NCBI GenBank assembly: GCA_028868235.1
Contig: JAGWUW010000196.1
Span: 1 to 5,492, forward strand
Reading direction: 5' to 3'
DNA: 5,492 bases
DNA from: Betaproteobacteria bacterium
GTDB taxonomy: Bacteria; Pseudomonadota; Gammaproteobacteria; Burkholderiales; Rhodocyclaceae
In this document: positions 1-5,492 of the stretch, in pieces
Layout: each line of letters starts with the position of its first letter
Position numbering within the stretch: the first letter of the stretch is position 1
Notes under the pieces: generated by a model
Told to the model about the DNA's origin: nothing
Database searches by the model: none
Seen by the model: only the letters and a program-made list of their open reading frames with translations
Translations under genes and position numbers: made by a program

Positions 1-32
1 CGCACGCATTCCAGATTGTCAGCTTCGAGCAT
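1..32 (-). CDS. Start of a CcmA-like haem-exporter ABC ATPase (partial)
   Basis: Only ten complete codons lie in the window, reading MLEADNLECV from an ATG at 32-30 on the minus strand, and the gene continues past the left edge. An in-frame TGA lies 18 nt upstream of the ATG and no other usual start codon falls between, so the ATG is the first possible start. The pattern L-E-A-x-x-L-x-C matches the N-terminus of CcmA proteins as I recall them. CcmA is the cytoplasmic ATPase of the CcmABCD machinery that supplies haem for cytochrome c maturation. No good Shine-Dalgarno sequence precedes the ATG. The promoter-like elements upstream (FNR box and -10) support a real gene start here. Another ABC ATPase or an unrelated protein cannot be excluded from ten residues. 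Confidence 0.4.
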   Translation of the reverse strand, partial: MLEADNLECV

Positions 33-63
33 CAGGGAAAAAACCGAAAGAAATCAGGCGCAA

Positions 64-69
64 ATTATG
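64..69 (-). promoter_or_regulatory. Candidate -10 element of a class II FNR-dependent promoter
   Basis: On the minus strand these bases read CATAAT, five of six matches to TATAAT. With the hexamer at -12 to -7, transcription would start near 57, leaving a leader of about 25 nt before the ATG at 32. No recognisable -35 hexamer sits 16-18 bp upstream. That is usual where an activator replaces the -35 contact, and the centre of the FNR box (98.5) falls exactly 41.5 bp upstream of the inferred start. The start point is inferred from spacing, not measured. Confidence 0.5.
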
Positions 70-91
70 AACGCGCAAGTGTAGCGGCAGA

Positions 92-105
92 TTGATGATC
101 ATCAA
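92..105 (-). promoter_or_regulatory. Perfect FNR/Anr box upstream of the CcmA-like gene
   Basis: The sequence TTGATGATCATCAA matches the FNR consensus TTGAT-N4-ATCAA at all ten specified bases and is a complete 14-bp palindrome. FNR-family proteins (FNR, Anr) bind this site when their oxygen-labile [4Fe-4S] cluster is intact, so target genes respond to low oxygen. The box lies about 30 bp beyond the stop codon of the GGDEF/EAL gene and is placed to drive the leftward gene at 1-32. FNR control of cytochrome c maturation is known for the E. coli nap-ccm operon, which fits the product guess. A site of this quality could also bind a CRP-like paralogue such as Dnr. Confidence 0.75.
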
Positions 106-134
106 ACAAAAACGGCCAAGAAAAACGGAGGTGC

Positions 135-3100
135 TTACCTTCGACGCACCGGGGCGGCCATCAGGACTTCGGCCTGAATCTGCTGGAAGCATTCAGTCAG
201 TTGGTCGTTGGCAGTGCGTAGTGCCTGTTCGAGCGCCTTGAGCTCTTCCGGGGCACCAATGCGTCGCCGATGGATCAATTCCCTGGCTGTGTCGTGTACC
301 CGGGCATGTAAGGTGGGGATCTCCTGAAAGGCGGCAATAGTGGCATACCGTTGGTTCCCCGCATCTTTTAACCAGTGGGCAAAGCGGCAGGCATCCGGCG
401 AAACCGGAGGCGGGCTAACGGTACCTGAGGTGTCGTCGAGGTGAGCGTACAGGGAGCGGGTCCAGCGCTTGTGATCGACTTCGGCGATCAGCATGGGCAG
501 GTCGTCGCGTGACCAGTTGAAAGCCGTTGCCAAATTCCACAGTTCGTCGGCCTGGAAATGCTGAATCCAGGCAGGAATTTCTTCGGGCGGCATTGGGCGG
601 GCAATACCGAAGCCTTGCGCCATGTCGCAGCCGAGTAAGAGCAGCACGAGGCCATGTTCGACGGTTTCGACCCCTTCGGCGATGACCGAGCGCCGGAAAG
701 CCTGGGTCAGGCCAATGACACCTTCGACGATGGCCAGGTCGTCAGGGTTGTCGAGCATATCGCGGACGAAGGACTGGTCGATTTTCAGCAGGTCGGCCGG
801 CAGTCGGCGGAAATAGGTCAGCGAAGAGTAACCGGTGCCGAAATCATCAAGCGCGAAACTGACGCCGAGGTTGCGGCATTCGGCGAACAGGGCAGCACTG
901 GTATCGATGTCCTCGAGTGCGGCGGTCTCGAGCACCTCGAGTTCGACCTGGCGGGGCGACACGCCGGGATATTGGGCAAGTAAATCGCCCAGGCGTTGCG
1001 AGAAACCGGGGTGTTGCAGGTGATTGCCGGAAATGTTGATACTGACTGCCAGGTCGATGCCGTGCTCGCGATGCCAGCTATCGATCTGGCGGAGTGTTTC
1101 GTTAATCACCCAATTGCCGATTTCGATGGCCATCTCCGTGCCGTCGAGAAAAGGCAGGAAGGTATCCGGCAGGAGCAGCCCGCGTTCGGGATGTTGCCAG
1201 CGGATCAAGGCTTCGGCACCGATGACGGTGCCCTGGCGCATGTTGACCTTGGGCTGGTAGAAAAGGCGAAATTCGCCATTGGCCAATCCCTGGCGTATAC
1301 GTTCCATTTCTTCGCGCCGGGCACGGGCGCGACGGTCGGTTTCCGGGTCGAACAGATGATAACGATTGCGACCGGCCTGCTTGGCGGCGTACATCGCCTG
1401 ATCGGCATGGCGGAGCAGGGTGTCGGAATCGGAACCGTCATGCGGATACAGCGTAACCCCGATGCTGGCCGAAATGGTGAGTTGGCGTTGTGAAACGAGG
1501 AAAGGTTGAGCCAGGGCGCCAAGGACGCGGGCCATGGCATGGTCGCATTCGCGCAAGTCCTCGAGGTTGGAGATCAGCAGCACAAACTCGTCGCCGCCCA
1601 GGCGAGCCACTGTATCTCCGGCACGCACGCAGGTTTTCAGGCGCTGGGCGACATCGATCAGCAGATAGTCGCCGACACCGTGGCCGTATTCATCGTTGAT
1701 CGGCTTGAAATTGTCGAGGTCCAGATAGCAGACAGCCAGCATCTTTCCGCTGCGCTCGGTCTGCGCCTTGGCGAGTTGCATGCGATCACCGAGCAGCATG
1801 CGGTTGGGTAGCTGGGTCAAGGCGTCGAAATGCGCGAGGTGCTCGAGACGTTGCTGGTGCTGCTTGATTAGCGTGATGTCCGAAAAAATGGCAACGAAAT
1901 GGGAAATAGCGCCTTCCCGGTTGCGCACGGTCGAGATATTCAGTTGTTCGACGAAAATTTCGCCGGACTTTTTGCGATTCCAGATTTCTCCGCGCCAATA
2001 GCCGTCTTTCCGGATTTTTTGCCACATCTCGTCGTAAAAAGCAGCGTCGTGATGCCCGGATTTCAGCAGGTCTGGCGTGTTGCCGATGGCTTCGGTGCGG
2101 GAGTAGCCAGTGAGTTCGGTAAAGGTACTGTTGACCTCCACGATCTTGCCGGCATGGTCGGTGATCATGATGCCTTCATGGGCATTGTCGAATACGCTGG
2201 CCGCCAATCTCTGCCTTTCCTCGGCTTGCAGGCGTTCGCTGATGTCCTGGGCGATGGCGATCAGGGCAGGTTTGTCATCCCAGTAGCCGTTGGCAATCCG
2301 GATTTCGACCATGATCTGCTCGCCGTTGGCGCGCAGGATGGGGAGCGGGCAACTGAGGCGGCGGTCGGCGATAAGGTCGGCCATGGTTTCTTCCGCCAGC
2401 TGGCGCAGGTTTTCCGGGTGTACCGCAACGATCGGCTTGCCCTTGAGGATGTTCGAGCCGTAGGCAAGCGTTTCGGCGACGGCGCGGTTGTAGTGCAGGA
2501 TGCTGCCGTCTACGTCGAGGATGAAAATGAAATCGGTCAGCGTGTCGAAAATGCCGCTCAGATTCTGTTGCAGGCGGCGGGATTCTTCCTGGGTGGCCAG
2601 GCGTTGCAGCGTTTGCCCAAAGTAGCTGCTCAGGACTTCCAGGGAATGCAGGGTGGCCGGAGAGGTGCGTAAGGTGAGGCGGCTAGCGAGGAGCAGGCAG
2701 GTATCCGGCCGGCCATCGCGCAGGATGGGCAACTGAACCACGCTACGGAAACCGACATGATCCAAGGTTGAGGAGTCGAGAGGTGTGTTTCCGGAGGCAT
2801 TTGCGGTATCCGCAGCCGGCATGCAGGTTGGGCGGCCCTGGCTCGCCAGCCAGGAAAACGGGCTGTCGGCGGCAAACTGGAGCGCCTTGGCGACGAATTC
2901 GGGGGGCAGTCCCTCATGGGCCAGAAGTCCGTAACTACCATCGGGGAGGGCACGATAAATCCCGCCGGCGCTGAATTCCGGAAAGCGCAGCATGGCCTTG
3001 AGCAGGATGTTCGTCAGATGCTCGCGGTCGAGTCCAGCCGCCAGGCTCTGCGCCAGATCGTGTTCGATTTCTAAGCGCAAGGCCGTGTTCTTGCGCTCCG

Positions 3101-4274
3101 AAATATCCTGCGCGAAACCGACGGTGCCTAGCAGGTTGCCGTCCTCGTCGATGACCGGGGCTTTGTAGGTTTCGTGCCAGATGGCTTGGTCGCTGACGAC
3201 GATAGGTTCGACGACGACTTTGTTTTGCCGTGAGGCCATGACGGCCATATCGTCGCGGCGGTAGTGGGTCGCCAGGTCGAGCGGCCAGATATCTGCATCG
3301 GTCTTGCCAATGAGTTCATCGGCAGTCAGTTTGCCCGAGGCTTCCGCATAGGCACGGTTGGCGGTCAGTATGCGTGACTCGGTATCTTTGAGCCAGACGA
3401 GAAAAGGGAAGTTGTCGAGCAAGGCGCGCTGATAGCGCGCCTTGAGCGAGGTTTCTTCAAGCAATTGTTCGCGGGAGCGCGCCAGGGATTGGCGCTCGCT
3501 GAGCGCACTGTCGACCAAATCCAGCTTGAGCGGGCTCATTAAGGCGTGTTCGGATAGCAGGCCGACCAGATGGCCCTGGTCATCTACGACGGTGAGGTGG
3601 CGGATGTTGTGATCAAGCATGCACTGTGCCGCTTCGGCGAGTGGCTGGTCGGTCCCGATGCAGACTGTTGGGCTGGTCATGATCGATGCCAGCGGCGAAT
3701 TACTGTTTTCGCCGGCCAGGAAAAGGCGAACCACGTCATGCTCGGTAACGATACCCTGCGGTAGGCGGCCGTCGACTACAACCACACAGCTGCTGCGCAC
3801 GGCTTCCATGGCGATCAGCGCATCATCGAGGGTTGCGTTGGCAGGCAGGCGAGGAAATGACTGCTCCATCAGGCTGGCGACGTCGTTCAGGTGCATGAAG
3901 AAGTCGGGGCCGAGATGCTTGCGAAAATCCGATTCGCTGACGATACCGAGAGGCAGGCCGGCTTCATTGGTAACCACGATGCGCCGGATACCGAGATTTG
4001 CTGCTTCCCGATATGCTTCGCGGTAATCTACGTCAGCGGTGACGCAATGCACCGGGCGGGTCATCATTTCCCCGGCGTGCTGTTCCGGTGAACCGTGCTG
4101 ACGCATGACGCGCAACAAGTCGCGTTCGGTGATGATGCCGGTAACCATGCCGGCATCGACCACGATGACCGATGAAATGCCGGCCTCCAGCATCCGTGCA
4201 GCCACGTCGCGCAGGCTGGTATCCGATGCAACCTGATCGCTGTGATTGCTGAGCAGCTCGATTATCTTGGGCAC
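135..4274 (-). CDS. Multi-sensor GGDEF/EAL c-di-GMP protein: 4 CBS, PAS-GAF-PAS-PAS, GGDEF, EAL, CZB
   Basis: This 1,379-residue protein should make and/or degrade cyclic di-GMP under several sensory inputs. It shows no signal peptide or membrane helix, so it is probably cytoplasmic. Approximate domains: CBS 7-60, 70-122, 135-187 and 197-250; helical linker 255-282; PAS 283-395; GAF-like 405-560; PAS 570-685; PAS 690-803; GGDEF 812-975; EAL 985-1232; CZB 1260-1340. The cyclase has an intact GGDEF signature (893-897) and an inhibitory RxxD I-site (884-887). The phosphodiesterase keeps the EAL glutamate (1021), N1080, E1113, the DD pair (1143-1144), K1164, E1200 and Q1220, so both activities look intact. 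The CZB zinc ligands are H1268, C1296, H1323 and H1327. The GTG at 4274 was chosen because GAGGAGG lies 5-6 nt upstream and the first CBS domain follows at once; the longer reading from ATG 4349 adds 25 residues without family character. The gene is divergent from the hydrogenase gene. Domain calls are firm; net activity and signals are inference. Confidence 0.93.
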   Translation of the reverse strand: MPKIIELLSNHSDQVASDTSLRDVAARMLEAGISSVIVVDAGMVTGIITERDLLRVMRQHGSPEQHAGEMMTRPVHCVTADVDYREAYREAANLGIRRIVVTNEAGLPLGIVSESDFRKHLGPDFFMHLNDVASLMEQSFPRLPANATLDDALIAMEAVRSSCVVVVDGRLPQGIVTEHDVVRLFLAGENSNSPLASIMTSPTVCIGTDQPLAEAAQCMLDHNIRHLTVVDDQGHLVGLLSEHALMSPLKLDLVDSALSERQSLARSREQLLEETSLKARYQRALLDNFPFLVWLKDTESRILTANRAYAEASGKLTADELIGKTDADIWPLDLATHYRRDDMAVMASRQNKVVVEPIVVSDQAIWHETYKAPVIDEDGNLLGTVGFAQDISERKNTALRLEIEHDLAQSLAAGLDREHLTNILLKAMLRFPEFSAGGIYRALPDGSYGLLAHEGLPPEFVAKALQFAADSPFSWLASQGRPTCMPAADTANASGNTPLDSSTLDHVGFRSVVQLPILRDGRPDTCLLLASRLTLRTSPATLHSLEVLSSYFGQTLQRLATQEESRRLQQNLSGIFDTLTDFIFILDVDGSILHYNRAVAETLAYGSNILKGKPIVAVHPENLRQLAEETMADLIADRRLSCPLPILRANGEQIMVEIRIANGYWDDKPALIAIAQDISERLQAEERQRLAASVFDNAHEGIMITDHAGKIVEVNSTFTELTGYSRTEAIGNTPDLLKSGHHDAAFYDEMWQKIRKDGYWRGEIWNRKKSGEIFVEQLNISTVRNREGAISHFVAIFSDITLIKQHQQRLEHLAHFDALTQLPNRMLLGDRMQLAKAQTERSGKMLAVCYLDLDNFKPINDEYGHGVGDYLLIDVAQRLKTCVRAGDTVARLGGDEFVLLISNLEDLRECDHAMARVLGALAQPFLVSQRQLTISASIGVTLYPHDGSDSDTLLRHADQAMYAAKQAGRNRYHLFDPETDRRARARREEMERIRQGLANGEFRLFYQPKVNMRQGTVIGAEALIRWQHPERGLLLPDTFLPFLDGTEMAIEIGNWVINETLRQIDSWHREHGIDLAVSINISGNHLQHPGFSQRLGDLLAQYPGVSPRQVELEVLETAALEDIDTSAALFAECRNLGVSFALDDFGTGYSSLTYFRRLPADLLKIDQSFVRDMLDNPDDLAIVEGVIGLTQAFRRSVIAEGVETVEHGLVLLLLGCDMAQGFGIARPMPPEEIPAWIQHFQADELWNLATAFNWSRDDLPMLIAEVDHKRWTRSLYAHLDDTSGTVSPPPVSPDACRFAHWLKDAGNQRYATIAAFQEIPTLHARVHDTARELIHRRRIGAPEELKALEQALRTANDQLTECFQQIQAEVLMAAPVRRR

Positions 4275-4279
4275 ATACC

Positions 4280-4286
4280 CCTCCTC
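4280..4286 (-). promoter_or_regulatory. Strong ribosome binding site that sets the GGDEF/EAL start
   Basis: The minus strand reads GAGGAGG here, with the core AGGAGG ending 5 nt before GTG 4274. It is a near-perfect anti-16S match. The alternative in-frame ATG at 4349 has no comparable purine run upstream. This decides the start in favour of the GTG and moves the untranslated leader and promoter into 4275-4450. Confidence 0.8.
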
Positions 4287-4378
4287 AACTGAACATTCTA
4301 GAGCTACTGCGCCGAACGCGCGCTGACGTCGATCAATAAGCGTTCGCATTGGTGGGCGACCATCTATGGAATCGTTGT

Positions 4379-4391
4379 TTCCAGGTTGGAA
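4379..4391. repeat. Inverted repeat, candidate upstream activator site
   Basis: TTCCA-GGT-TGGAA is a 5-bp inverted repeat with a 3-bp spacer. Its centre (4385) lies about 135 bp upstream of the start point predicted for the sigma-54 promoter, within the usual range for enhancer sites of NtrC-family activators such as HoxA/HupR. It does not match the TTG-N5-CAA site reported for Rhodobacter HupR. Arms this short can arise by chance, so the role is a guess. Confidence 0.3.
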
Positions 4392-4457
4392 GGTGTCTTT
4401 TCATGTGCCGTCTTGGCGAACTGTTTGTTATTGATTGGGTGGTGCGCTCGAAACGCA

Positions 4458-4471
4458 TTGATTCGTATCAA
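4458..4471. promoter_or_regulatory. Perfect FNR/Anr box in the hydrogenase upstream region
   Basis: TTGATTCGTATCAA fits TTGAT-N4-ATCAA at all ten specified positions. Its centre (4464.5) is about 55 bp upstream of the start point predicted from the sigma-54 promoter, and about 190 bp upstream of the divergent GTG start. Neither direction gives ideal class I or class II spacing to a good sigma-70 -10 element, so the target is unclear. It may modulate the hydrogenase promoter by low oxygen, affect IHF binding at the overlapping site, or act on the divergent gene. Confidence 0.72.
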
Positions 4472-4478
4472 CAAATTT
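4466..4478 (+). promoter_or_regulatory. IHF-like site between enhancer region and sigma-54 promoter
   Basis: The sequence fits the IHF core WATCAA-N4-TTR except at the last base, which is T instead of A or G. It lies about 42-54 bp upstream of the predicted start point, where IHF often bends DNA to bring an NtrC-type activator to sigma-54 polymerase. IHF is known to act at the Rhodobacter hupSL promoter. The site shares the right arm of the FNR box, so the two proteins might compete. The consensus is loose, hence the modest confidence. Confidence 0.35.
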
Positions 4479-4489
4479 GCAATTAAGCC

Positions 4490-4504
4490 GGCGTGGCACA
4501 CGCC
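4490..4504. repeat. Inverted repeat overlapping the -24 element
   Basis: GGCGTG-GCA-CACGCC has perfect 6-bp arms around a 3-bp loop and covers the -24 box. It lies upstream of the predicted start point and has no following T run, so it is not a terminator for the rightward gene. It could be a binding site for a repressor that blocks sigma-54 polymerase, or simply a by-product of the TGGCAC motif in GC-rich sequence. Confidence 0.35.
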
Positions 4505-4508
4505 TTGC
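4494..4508 (+). promoter_or_regulatory. Sigma-54 (-24/-12) promoter of the hydrogenase operon
   Basis: TGGCAC-N5-TTGC matches the sigma-54 core consensus exactly, with the invariant GG (4495-4496) and GC (4507-4508) separated by the required 10 bp. Transcription should start near 4520, giving a leader of about 34 nt before GTG 4554. Sigma-54 promoters need an NtrC-family ATPase activator. For HoxK-type hydrogenases in Cupriavidus and HupSL in Rhizobiaceae this is HoxA, whose gene is not in this window. A 6-bp inverted repeat (4490-4504) overlaps the -24 element. Confidence 0.85.
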
Positions 4509-4540
4509 GTTATTGCTTTCCACTACGCGACAAAACGAAC

Positions 4541-4549
4541 GGGGGAAAG
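4541..4549 (+). promoter_or_regulatory. Ribosome binding site of the hydrogenase small subunit gene
   Basis: The purine run GGGGGAAAG lies 4-12 nt before GTG 4554. It supports this GTG as the start. The nearby ATG at 4570 is out of frame. The resulting N-terminus, beginning [18 protein letters not shown] after the initiator, agrees with HoxK precursors. Confidence 0.7.
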
Positions 4550-4553
4550 ACAA

Positions 4554-5492
4554 GTGACTGAGACATTCTATGAAGTGCTGCGCCGTCAGGGGATCACCCG
4601 GCGCAGTTTCCTGAAGTTCTGCAGCCTGACCGCGACATCGCTCGGGCTGGGTTCTGCGGCTGCGCCGCGCATCGCCCATGCGCTGGAAACCAAGGCGCGC
4701 ACGCCGGTCATCTGGTTGCATGGTCTGGAATGTACCTGTTGTTCCGAATCCTTTATCCGCTCGGCCCATCCGCTGACCAAGGATGTCGTGTTGTCCATGC
4801 TCTCCCTCGACTACGACGACACGCTGATGGCCGCGGCCGGCCACCAGGCCGAGGCGATCATCGAAGAGGTCAAGAAGAAATACAAAGGCAACTATATCGT
4901 TGCCGTCGAAGGCAACCCGCCGCTCAACGAAGACGGCATGTTCTGCATCCACGGCGGCCGTCCGTTCGTGGAAGTGCTGAAAGAAACCTGCGCCGATGCC
5001 AAGGCCATCATTAGCTGGGGCGCCTGCGCCTCCTACGGCTGCGTGCAGGCGGCCAAGCCCAACCCGACCCGTGCAACGCCGGTGCACAAGGTCATTTCCG
5101 GCAAACCGATCATCAATGTGCCGGGCTGCCCGCCGATCGCCGAAGTCATGACTGGCGTGGTCACCTACATGCTGACCTTCGACCGCATCCCCGAACTCGA
5201 CCGCCAAGGCCGACCGAAGATGTTCTACGGCCAGCGCATCCACGACAAGTGCTACCGCCGCGGCCACTTCGATGCCGGCCAATTTGCCGAAGCCTGGGAT
5301 GACGAGGGCGCGCGCAAGGGCTACTGCCTGTACAAGATGGGCTGCAAGGGCCCGACCACCTACAACGCCTGCTCGTCGATGCGCTGGAACGGCGGCGTGA
5401 GCTGGCCGGTGCAATCCGGCCACGGCTGCATCGGCTGCTCGGAAGAAGGCTTCTGGGACAAGGGCAGCTTCTACGACCGGGTGACCGACATC
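4554..5492 (+). CDS. hoxK: O2-tolerant membrane-bound [NiFe]-hydrogenase small subunit, HoxK/HupS/HyaA type (3' end cut)
   Basis: This is the electron-transfer subunit of a periplasm-facing uptake hydrogenase, which passes electrons from H2 to a membrane cytochrome b. The window holds 313 codons of an expected 360 or so; the C-terminal membrane anchor lies beyond the end. Residues 15-21 (TRRSFLK) are a full twin-arginine motif, followed by a hydrophobic stretch and an AHA cleavage site after residue 43. Iron-sulfur ligands are all present: proximal C60, C62, C63, C158, C163, C192; distal H230, C233, C258, C264; medial C273, C292, C295. C62 and C163 are the two extra cysteines that form the [4Fe-3S] cluster of O2-tolerant enzymes (Cys19 and Cys120 in mature E. 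coli Hyd-1 numbering), and P285 corresponds to Pro242 there. The GTG start has a good ribosome binding site and a sigma-54 promoter upstream, so this is probably the first gene of an operon continuing with the large subunit. The symbols hupS and hyaA are used for the same family. Confidence 0.96.
   Translation, partial: MTETFYEVLRRQGITRRSFLKFCSLTATSLGLGSAAAPRIAHALETKARTPVIWLHGLECTCCSESFIRSAHPLTKDVVLSMLSLDYDDTLMAAAGHQAEAIIEEVKKKYKGNYIVAVEGNPPLNEDGMFCIHGGRPFVEVLKETCADAKAIISWGACASYGCVQAAKPNPTRATPVHKVISGKPIINVPGCPPIAEVMTGVVTYMLTFDRIPELDRQGRPKMFYGQRIHDKCYRRGHFDAGQFAEAWDDEGARKGYCLYKMGCKGPTTYNACSSMRWNGGVSWPVQSGHGCIGCSEEGFWDKGSFYDRVTDI

Larger units (their letters stand above)
4275..4553. other. Divergent intergenic control region
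   Basis: These 279 bp separate the starts of two divergent genes. The right half holds the elements serving the hydrogenase gene: FNR box, IHF-like site, sigma-54 promoter and ribosome binding site. The left half (about 4290-4450) must hold the promoter of the GGDEF/EAL gene. I could not find a convincing sigma-70 promoter for it: TAGAAT on the minus strand (4295-4300) resembles a -10 but has no -35 partner. No riboswitch, small RNA gene or terminator was recognised. Confidence 0.6.

Noticed and set aside
108..128. AAAAACGG repeated twice, 13 bp apart, after the GGDEF/EAL stop codon
   Set aside because: It is a short low-complexity direct repeat without hairpin potential, so it is neither a terminator nor a CRISPR-like array.
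1899..2672. Open frame of 257 codons on the plus strand
   Set aside because: It lies wholly opposite the PAS-encoding part of the GGDEF/EAL gene, shows no recognisable family motifs, and has no promoter or operon context.
4295..4300. TAGAAT on the minus strand as the -10 of the GGDEF/EAL gene
   Set aside because: No -35 hexamer lies 16-18 bp upstream (TTGATC is 30 bp away), and the leader would be only about 13 nt; kept as a weak possibility only.
4323..4337. TTGAT-N4-GTCAG on the minus strand as a third FNR box
   Set aside because: Only one half-site matches the consensus; the second differs at two of five bases.
4490..4504. GC-rich hairpin as a transcription terminator
   Set aside because: There is no T run after it, it lies upstream of the predicted start point, and it coincides with the -24 element.
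4428..5423. Long open frame on the minus strand opposite the hydrogenase gene
   Set aside because: It is antisense to a clearly recognised hydrogenase small subunit, and its alanine/valine/histidine/arginine-rich translation is typical of a shadow frame in GC-rich DNA.

Overview
The window (5,492 bases, moderately GC-rich) looks like chromosome of a betaproteobacterium, most likely Rhodocyclales-like or a relative of Cupriavidus. The evidence is a hydrogenase small subunit that closely follows the HoxK/HupS type, a sigma-54 promoter in front of it, perfect FNR/Anr boxes, and a very large CBS/PAS/GGDEF/EAL sensor protein. The taxonomic guess comes from protein resemblance recalled from memory, not from a search.

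Layout. At the left edge (1-32, minus strand) are the first ten codons of a gene that resembles the start of CcmA, the ATPase of the cytochrome c maturation haem exporter. The gap at 33-134 holds a perfect FNR box (92-105), centred 41.5 bp upstream of the start point implied by a CATAAT -10 element (64-69, minus). That is class II FNR promoter geometry. From 135 to 4274 (minus) lies one gene of about 1,379 codons with four CBS domains, PAS, GAF, PAS, PAS, GGDEF, EAL and a C-terminal CZB zinc-binding domain. Both c-di-GMP catalytic domains keep their key residues. Its likely start is a GTG at 4274 behind a strong Shine-Dalgarno sequence, not the upstream ATG at 4349.

The divergent intergenic region (4275-4553) carries an inverted repeat (4379-4391), a second perfect FNR box (4458-4471) with an overlapping IHF-like site, and a near-ideal -24/-12 sigma-54 promoter (4494-4508) pointing right. 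It is followed by a Shine-Dalgarno sequence and the GTG start (4554) of a Tat-exported [NiFe]-hydrogenase small subunit. This gene is cut by the window end after 313 codons. The six cysteines of the proximal cluster mark it as the O2-tolerant membrane-bound uptake type.

How it may fit together (inference): H2 oxidation at the membrane, cytochrome c maturation and c-di-GMP turnover are side by side, and two of the three promoter regions carry FNR boxes. The sensor protein has inputs that could report adenine nucleotides (CBS), redox state or ligands (PAS/GAF) and zinc or thiol oxidation (CZB). The neighbourhood may therefore couple low-oxygen energy metabolism to the motile/sessile decision. 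No mobile element, CRISPR array, tRNA or rRNA was seen.
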